A model generated the notes under the pieces. That model worked only from the letters and a program-made list of their open reading frames with translations. It ran no database searches and was not told the origin of the DNA. From positions 1 through 10,283 of the forward strand of contig JAGLRT010000163.1 in the NCBI GenBank assembly GCA_023136155.1: DNA of 10,283 bases. Direction: 5' to 3'. Below are positions 6,210-10,283 of the stretch, one piece after another. The translations under genes were made by a program, and so were the position numbers. Numbering within the stretch: position 1 is the stretch's first letter; every line of letters begins with the position of its first letter. This stretch comes from Methanosarcinales archaeon. Its GTDB lineage: Archaea > Halobacteriota > Methanosarcinia > Methanosarcinales > Methanocomedenaceae.

Positions 6210-8683
6210 TTGTTTTTAACATGTCGTTCATTGTTTTAATAAGGCCGACCAGAGCCGCAGTCGAACTGTTGATATTGAAGGACGGTAGCAGCGCTGCTTC
6301 GATAAAAGGTATCCTTGAGTTAAAGCATAGTTCAAAAGGTCCCCGTCCTTTCAAGTTCCGGGTGGTTGAAGATGGCACTGATAAAATAATGGCTCCATCT
6401 GAAGCTGTTGACCTATTACGCATGGCAGACCTGATACTGGTTCCCGGACACGGGGACGAGGCATCAGAAAAAGATTTCCTGATGATGCTGGGGGGTTATC
6501 ACCTGACCCATGAAAGGGTGAAAGTATGCCGTACATGTTTGTCAGATGGGCGGTTTACGCCTGTGGATAAGGGTTCTATCAGGTACAGGGGTGAGTTTCT
6601 TTGCGAGAACTGTGGTTTATCAGAACTGCACAGGGAAATAAACCTCTGTGGCAGGCGAATGGGGGAAGAGGGGATTGAAAGATTATTCCAGCAGTTGCTC
6701 TGGACGCGGGATCTGGATCGCATGCTGGTGCTGATGGATCCGAAAAAGATGGATAGTGAACTGACCCTGTTCGATGAAGTCCGGGCAAGTTCGCACGTGG
6801 GCCTGTTAAAATCAAAAGACCTGCATGTAGATGGGCGCCTTAAAGGCATCCTTCCGGATACGCTGTTGCCGGTACAGTCACTTTCAGTTGCGTCGGGATT
6901 ACTAAAGGGCAAAAACCAGTTGGTAGTTTCTGCCACTGCCACTGGTAAAACGCTTGTTGGCGAGATGGCAGGGGTAAACAATATTCTGGCTGCAAGGGGT
7001 AAAATGCTTTTTTTGGTTCCACTGGTAGCACTAGCTAATCAGAAGTATGACCAGTTCAGGAAAAAATATCAATCACTTGGACTTACTACGGCTGTAAGGG
7101 TGGGACAGAGCCGGATCGGTAGCGGCAAGGGCAACCGTATGCGCACAACGCTTGATTCTGACATCATAGTGGGTACCTATGAGGGTATCGACTACCTGCT
7201 GCGCTCGGGTGGCGGGCGGAAGCTGGGCAAAGTGGGTACTGTGGTGATGGACGAGGTGCACATGATACAGGACCCAGAACGGGGGCCACGGCTGGACGGG
7301 CTGATTGCCAGGCTCAGGTACCTGTATCCAAAATGTCAGTTTATTTATCTTTCCGCCACAGTGGGTGAGCCGCAGAGGCTTGCTAGTGCCCTTGGTAGTA
7401 TGCTTATCGAATATGAGGAGCGGCCTATACCCCTTGAGCGCCACCTGATATTTGGCGGGCCATCAGAAAAATTGCGGCTCATAAACCAGCTGGCTCGGGA
7501 TGAGTATAACCGCAAGTCGTCGAAGGGTTTCAGGGGGCAGACCATCGTGTTCACCAATTCCAGGCATAACTGCCACAGGTTGTCAGATGCACTGCAGATT
7601 CGATCAGCTGCTTACCATGCGGGCCTGCCTTACCAGCAGCGCAGGCGCATCGAGCAGGAGTTTGGAAAGGCCCGGCTCCCGGTAGTTGTGACCACTGCCG
7701 CCCTGGCTGCAGGTGTGGATTTCCCTGCATCGCAGGTGATTTTTGAAGGGCTGGCGATGGGTATTGAATGGCTGGGCCAGGGCGAGTTCTTGCAGATGCA
7801 GGGGCGTGCCGGCAGGCCTGATTATCATGACCGGGGTGTGGTGGTGTTAATGGCTGAGCCTGATAAGAGTTTCGGGCGAGGGGAAAGTGAAGATAAGGTG
7901 GCATTTCGTCTGCTGAGGGGGGCTGTGGCTCCTATTGCTGTTGAGTCGGGTGAGGATGCAGTACTTGAGCAGGTTGCGGTATCGGCGGTTGTGTGGGATG
8001 ATTTGAATGTTATCAGGAAGGTGGAGTCGTCCAGGCTTGGTGGCGGGGATGTGGGCTACATAGCAGGCAAACTGCAGGATATGGGTTATATGGAAATTTC
8101 AGGGACTAAGGTGCGGCTTACCAGCATGGGGCGAATAATGGTAAAGCATTTCCTGAAACCTGAGCAGGTCTATGTGATTAAGGATGGGATTGAGTCCGGG
8201 CTGGAGCCTGATGAGATTGTTACCGGACTTGAAGTGTTTGACAGGGCCTTCTTTGCTGGGGCTGACCGTATTGCTGCCAGTTTGAATGTGCGCCTGCCGT
8301 CCAGGGTATTCCAGGGTGGTGCAATGGAAATGGCATTGTCAGGGGAGAGCCTGGCAAGGTTGGATAGTGCCACGCAGCATAAGCTGGTGAATTTTGCGAA
8401 AGATTTTCTGAGTTGCACTTGCAAGGGTTCGCCCTACTGCGGTTGTCCCGAACGGAAGTTTTCCAGAAAACTAATGGAGATGAGGGGTGAGGGGCTTTCA
8501 GCAAGTGGGATTATTGATGCGCTGACCGCCCGGTATGGTGTATTTGCCTATGGTGGTGATGTGATGGAATATCTTGAGTTTGCAGCCAGGAATCTGGAGG
8601 CTGTGGGGGAGGTTGCGGTGGTACTTGGGGATAAGGATATGGTGAAGCGGGCCGAGGTGTTGTTTGGGTGTATTGTTGGGTGA
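6206..8683 (+). CDS. Archaeal superfamily II DEVH-box helicase with zinc ribbon and C-terminal cysteine cluster
   Basis: This 825-residue helicase starts within the ATGA overlap with the preceding regulator. An N-terminal domain ends in a zinc ribbon (Cys108, Cys111, Cys133, Cys136). RecA domain 1 follows: a Q-motif-like Gln224, Walker A SATATGKT (242-249), PLVALANQK (272-280), DEVH (349-352) and SAT (383-385). RecA domain 2 carries TIVFTNSRHN (446-455), VVVTTAALAAGVDFP (493-507) and the arginine-finger motif QMQGRAGRPDYHDRG (530-544). A winged-helix-like region (about 590-650) precedes a C-terminal cluster with Cys737, 739, 745 and 747 (SCTCKGSPYCGCPER), which could bind zinc or an Fe-S cluster. 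The core resembles Hel308/Ski2-type enzymes, and the whole matches the archaea-specific COG1202 type. It probably unwinds DNA in repair, replication restart or recombination. The 3' half is G-rich on this strand. All motor motifs are intact. Confidence 0.9.
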   Translation: MIVFNMSFIVLIRPTRAAVELLILKDGSSAASIKGILELKHSSKGPRPFKFRVVEDGTDKIMAPSEAVDLLRMADLILVPGHGDEASEKDFLMMLGGYHLTHERVKVCRTCLSDGRFTPVDKGSIRYRGEFLCENCGLSELHREINLCGRRMGEEGIERLFQQLLWTRDLDRMLVLMDPKKMDSELTLFDEVRASSHVGLLKSKDLHVDGRLKGILPDTLLPVQSLSVASGLLKGKNQLVVSATATGKTLVGEMAGVNNILAARGKMLFLVPLVALANQKYDQFRKKYQSLGLTTAVRVGQSRIGSGKGNRMRTTLDSDIIVGTYEGIDYLLRSGGGRKLGKVGTVVMDEVHMIQDPERGPRLDGLIARLRYLYPKCQFIYLSATVGEPQRLASALGSMLIEYEERPIPLERHLIFGGPSEKLRLINQLARDEYNRKSSKGFRGQTIVFTNSRHNCHRLSDALQIRSAAYHAGLPYQQRRRIEQEFGKARLPVVVTTAALAAGVDFPASQVIFEGLAMGIEWLGQGEFLQMQGRAGRPDYHDRGVVVLMAEPDKSFGRGESEDKVAFRLLRGAVAPIAVESGEDAVLEQVAVSAVVWDDLNVIRKVESSRLGGGDVGYIAGKLQDMGYMEISGTKVRLTSMGRIMVKHFLKPEQVYVIKDGIESGLEPDEIVTGLEVFDRAFFAGADRIAASLNVRLPSRVFQGGAMEMALSGESLARLDSATQHKLVNFAKDFLSCTCKGSPYCGCPERKFSRKLMEMRGEGLSASGIIDALTARYGVFAYGGDVMEYLEFAARNLEAVGEVAVVLGDKDMVKRAEVLFGCIVG

Positions 8684-8698
8684 GGCATGTTGCTGTTG

Positions 8699-8715
8699 TA
8701 CAATAATATATTGTA
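8699..8715 (+). repeat. Short perfect inverted repeat after the helicase stop
   Basis: TACAATA (8699-8705) and TATTGTA (8709-8715) flank a 3-nt loop ATA, 15 bp after the helicase stop codon. The AT-rich stem is weak as a terminator, but it may be an operator or mRNA end structure. Confidence 0.45.
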
Positions 8716-8728
8716 ATTACACAATTTA

Positions 8729-8765
8729 TGAGGAGACCTGAATGTTCAGGGGACCACACTCCTCA
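8729..8765 (+). terminator. Nested inverted repeat, possible helicase-operon terminator
   Basis: Outer arms TGAGGAG (8729-8735) and CTCCTCA (8759-8765) enclose an inner hairpin CCTGAA/TTCAGG (8737-8742 and 8745-8750). A run of A follows on the + strand (8767-8773), which would be U on a minus-strand transcript. The structure therefore suits termination of minus-strand transcription, or it is a general 3'-end or protein-binding structure for the helicase operon. Confidence 0.4.
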
Positions 8766-8770
8766 CAAAA

Positions 8771-8788
8771 AACAAAACACTTATAAAT
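8771..8788 (+). promoter_or_regulatory. Good TATA box with A-rich upstream element
   Basis: TTATAAAT (8781-8788) preceded by AACAAAACAC (8771-8780) is among the best promoter matches in the window. A transcript would begin near 8810, just before the radical SAM fossil, and could run into the TBP-like gene with a leader of about 180 nt. No comparably good TATA box lies at the right distance before the TBP-like ATG. Confidence 0.45.
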
Positions 8789-8820
8789 CTCCACATACTC
8801 CCTATCCAATAAAATCGTGA

Positions 8821-8931
8821 GCCCTATGCCTGGCCATCAGCAGCATGACCTGCTACCAGATACGGGATGGCCTCAACGTGTGTGCTACTGTCAAGGAGCA
8901 ATATCCAGACCTGCCCGTGTTCTGGGGAGGC
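8821..8931 (+). pseudogene. Fossil fragment of a B12-binding radical SAM protein gene
   Basis: A 37-codon open segment, with TGA at 8818-8820 before it and TAA at 8932-8934 after it, encodes a peptide running from ALCLAISSMTCYQIRDG to VKEQYPDLPVFWGG. This is the pattern of the cobalamin-binding domain of B12-dependent radical SAM proteins, in which 'S-x-M-T-x-x-Q-I' and 'K-x-x-x-P-x-x-P-V-x-W-G-G' precede an H-P-(S/T) loop. Neither a start nor the radical SAM domain (CxxxCxxC) is present nearby. Immediately after WGG, a one-base shift would read N-P-Y-P-P, perhaps the remains of the next loop. It is best read as a remnant of a gene lost by deletion; a functional mini-gene is unlikely. Confidence 0.6.
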
Positions 8932-8989
8932 TAACCCCTATCCGCCTGTTGCATAAGCTAAAAGTACCATTAAAAATAATTCTACGCTG

Positions 8990-9511
8990 ATGCTCAAAGT
9001 GGTAAATGTGGTTATCACTGCCGACCTTTGCATACCATTGGACTTGGCAGATATTGCAGTAAAACTCGATATACCATACAATCCAAGGAAGTTTGACGGT
9101 TTAGTCTATAGGGCAGACAGCCCACGGTCTACGATGATTTTTTTAAAGAACGGTAAAATCGTATGCAACCTAAAAAAATTAGAGGACATAAAGAAGTGGC
9201 AGCCTGTTTTTGAGGATACCCTGAAAATAGTTAACATTGAGCATGGTAGGGTTAAAATTGAAGTACAGAATATCGTCTCAACTACAGACCTGGGAAATAC
9301 CCTTGATCTCACACATCTGGCAGTACTGCTCGGACTTGAAAATGTGGAATACAACCCTGAAAGTTTTGTCGGGCTTGTGTACCGTGTACCCGAATATAAT
9401 GCCACACTTATGATATTCAGGACCGGCAAGGTCAATATTTTAGGTACAAAAAAACCCGGCGATGCAGAACATGCTTTCAACAAATTAAGAAGTATTATAA
9501 ATAATGATTAA
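8990..9511 (+). CDS. Divergent TATA-box-binding protein paralogue
   Basis: This 173-residue protein is two tandem TBP half-repeats (1-82 and 88-171). Each opens with the strand V-x-N-(V/I)-V (NVV at 6-8, NIV at 94-96), then LDL...A, Y-N-P-x-x-F-x-G-L-V-Y-R, and I-F-x-x-G-K. The four phenylalanines that wedge into the minor groove are kept: Phe35, Phe51, Phe126 and Phe143. The DNA-contact strand usually reading C-T-G-A-K-S is altered: CNLKK (59-63), one residue short, in the first half and ILGTKK (150-155) in the second, so both minor-groove threonines are gone. The acidic tail common in archaeal TBPs is absent. It probably binds TATA-type promoters with changed preference, with TFB recruiting RNA polymerase. 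Its stop codon lies 41 bp before mtrE on the same strand. No Shine-Dalgarno site precedes the ATG, and an in-frame stop immediately upstream fixes the start. It is unlikely to be the main TBP of the cell. Confidence 0.88.
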   Translation: MLKVVNVVITADLCIPLDLADIAVKLDIPYNPRKFDGLVYRADSPRSTMIFLKNGKIVCNLKKLEDIKKWQPVFEDTLKIVNIEHGRVKIEVQNIVSTTDLGNTLDLTHLAVLLGLENVEYNPESFVGLVYRVPEYNATLMIFRTGKVNILGTKKPGDAEHAFNKLRSIINND

Positions 9512-9527
9512 ATTGGAAATGTATATC
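9495..9527 (+). promoter_or_regulatory. Candidate mtrE promoter overlapping the end of the TBP-like gene
   Basis: Two TATA-like elements lie upstream of the mtrE ATG at 9553: TTATAAATAA (9495-9504, within the last codons of the TBP-like gene) and GTATATC (9521-9527, preceded by GGAAAT). The first would give a leader of about 30 nt, the second an almost leaderless message. No Shine-Dalgarno site is visible before mtrE, which favours the second or co-transcription with the TBP-like gene. Confidence 0.4.
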
Positions 9528-9552
9528 GGGTAGTTCGGTCTTTTAACCCATT

Positions 9553-10283
9553 ATGTTCCAGATTTTACTCCTGGGCAGCGCCCTTGCCGGGCTTCTTGCA
9601 TTTTTGGCAGGTATATTTGAGAACGAGGATTCAGATGCCGGTTCTGCCAGCAACCCCAATTCTCAGGTGCAGCTTGCCCCCCAGATTGAACACCTGCACA
9701 GGTATTACAACAAGGCCATCGCAGGTGAGCCCCCCCAGAATGCCTTATGGGCGGCACTGGCTGCAACTGTAGCCTACCTTCTTTCGGCCCGTTTGGGAAT
9801 GGACCCTATCCCTGGTGTCATTCTTGGTTCAGTGTTTGGTGCACTCACCGCATCATTATTACAGGGAATATATGGCTCACTTGCCCACATTTCACGCATC
9901 GCCAGCATGAAGAACTTCAAACAAATGCTATACTGGGACAGCCTGCTTTCCCCCCTACCCCTTTCCATGGCATATACCTTCCTCACAGCTCTATGCCTCA
10001 CCTTACTGTCCTTTGTGATACATGGCCTGCTGGGCAGCCCCTTCCCTGTCCCACTCATAGCCATGTTCCTCGGTTTTACCCTTGGCGCAATTGCATCATC
10101 CACAGGCGATGTGCATTACGGGGCCGAACGGCTATACCAGCACTATAAGTTCGGGTCCGGCATTGCCATATCCAAACAAGGGGACATTGATGTGAAAGGC
10201 GAATACGGCTACCGCAACTCTGTGGACACCCCCTACTTTACCCTGCGCTTCGGCGGACCCGTGACCGGACTGACCTTCGGGCT
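9553..10283 (+). CDS. mtrE: Tetrahydromethanopterin S-methyltransferase subunit E (3' end cut off by the window)
   Basis: MtrE is a membrane subunit of the Mtr complex, which moves a methyl group between methyl-H4MPT and coenzyme M while pumping Na+; the direction is reversed in methane oxidisers. The first 243 codons are present of roughly 300 expected. Family signatures are plain: SASNPNSQVQLAPQ (31-44), HRYYNKAIAGEP (49-60), SSTGDVHYGAER (182-193), RNSVD (221-225) and FGGPVTGL (233-240). Membrane segments lie near 3-22, 64-80, 86-108, 138-157 and 164-181. The start is fixed by a TAA two codons upstream of the preceding ATT (9544-9546). In Methanosarcina-type genomes mtrE opens the mtrEDCBAFGH operon, so the rest probably continues beyond the window. 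The gene is C-rich on this strand, opposite to the G-rich helicase. The open frame continues to the last base; no frameshift is seen. Confidence 0.95.
   Translation, partial: MFQILLLGSALAGLLAFLAGIFENEDSDAGSASNPNSQVQLAPQIEHLHRYYNKAIAGEPPQNALWAALAATVAYLLSARLGMDPIPGVILGSVFGALTASLLQGIYGSLAHISRIASMKNFKQMLYWDSLLSPLPLSMAYTFLTALCLTLLSFVIHGLLGSPFPVPLIAMFLGFTLGAIASSTGDVHYGAERLYQHYKFGSGIAISKQGDIDVKGEYGYRNSVDTPYFTLRFGGPVTGLTFG

Larger units (their letters stand above)
8684..8989. other. 306-bp intergenic region between helicase and TBP-like genes
   Basis: No complete gene is visible here on either strand. In order it holds a short AT hairpin (8699-8715), a larger nested inverted repeat (8729-8765), a good TATA box (8781-8788), a 37-codon fossil of a B12-binding radical SAM gene (8821-8931), and an AT-rich stretch before the TBP-like start. 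It looks like a site of gene loss or rearrangement. Confidence 0.6.

Noticed and set aside
6499..7904. Several minus-strand ORFs opposite the helicase
   Set aside because: All overlap intact helicase motifs on the + strand and lack recognisable domains or start signals.
8742..8786. 14-codon ORF (ATG at 8742) behind GAGGAG
   Set aside because: The ribosome-binding-like GAGGAG is one arm of an inverted repeat, the peptide is very short and low in information, and its stop codon lies in a TATA box. Probably chance.
8684..8989. Replication origin suggested by repeats and skew change
   Set aside because: No Orc1/Cdc6 gene and no repeated origin-recognition-box-like motifs are visible; repeats are single copies.
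9774..10103. Minus-strand ORF of 109 codons opposite mtrE
   Set aside because: It lies fully antisense to strongly conserved MtrE sequence and its composition mirrors it; no promoter or ribosome binding site is evident.
9747..10148. Plus-strand 133-codon ORF overlapping mtrE in another frame
   Set aside because: The MtrE frame carries unmistakable family motifs through the same bases; this frame yields a composition-biased Pro/His/Cys-rich peptide typical of an out-of-frame reading.
1..10283. CRISPR array, tRNA, rRNA or insertion sequence
   Set aside because: I saw no regularly spaced direct repeats, tRNA-like T-loop/CCA segments, rRNA-like sequence or transposase motifs anywhere in the window.

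Overview
The window comes from a euryarchaeon with C1 metabolism. The strongest marker is the 3'-terminal partial gene, a clear MtrE: the integral-membrane subunit E of the Na+-pumping tetrahydromethanopterin S-methyltransferase. This enzyme is found in methanogens and in methane- or alkane-oxidising relatives. A TATA-binding-protein homologue, a CetZ-like tubulin/FtsZ GTPase, an archaea-type superfamily II helicase and TATA-box promoters agree with this. A Methanosarcinales-like or ANME-like lineage is my inference; the window alone does not fix it. All recognised genes lie on the + strand.

Layout: (1) 44-721, a multi-pass membrane protein resembling PEMT/ICMT-type methyltransferases. (2) 772-2210, a U32 'peptidase'-family protein with a cysteine cluster, overlapping by ATGA a small four-cysteine protein. 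(3) 2211-2405, an AT-rich promoter region with a perfect 10-bp inverted repeat. (4) 2406-4774, a two-gene unit: a secreted, C-terminally membrane-anchored protein with Ig-like/S-layer-type domains, then a CetZ-like GTPase. Both appear to start at TTG behind strong Shine-Dalgarno sites. A hairpin and a T-tract follow. (5) 4918-8683, three genes chained by ATGA overlaps: two winged-helix regulators and an 825-residue helicase with an N-terminal zinc ribbon and a C-terminal cysteine cluster. (6) 8684-8989, an intergenic stretch with inverted repeats, a good TATA box and a fossil fragment of a B12-binding radical SAM gene. (7) 8990-9511, a divergent TBP paralogue. (8) 9553 to the window end, mtrE, cut off after 243 codons.

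Two arrangements deserve attention. A divergent TBP sits 41 bp upstream of what is probably the first gene of the mtr operon, so it may be a dedicated initiation factor acting on its neighbour. A cytoskeletal CetZ-like GTPase is co-transcribed with a single-pass surface protein, which suggests a link between a tubulin-family polymer and the cell envelope. The 4918-8683 operon looks like a conserved information-processing module. The U32/four-cysteine pair looks like an uncharacterised Fe-S or metal-dependent modification system.
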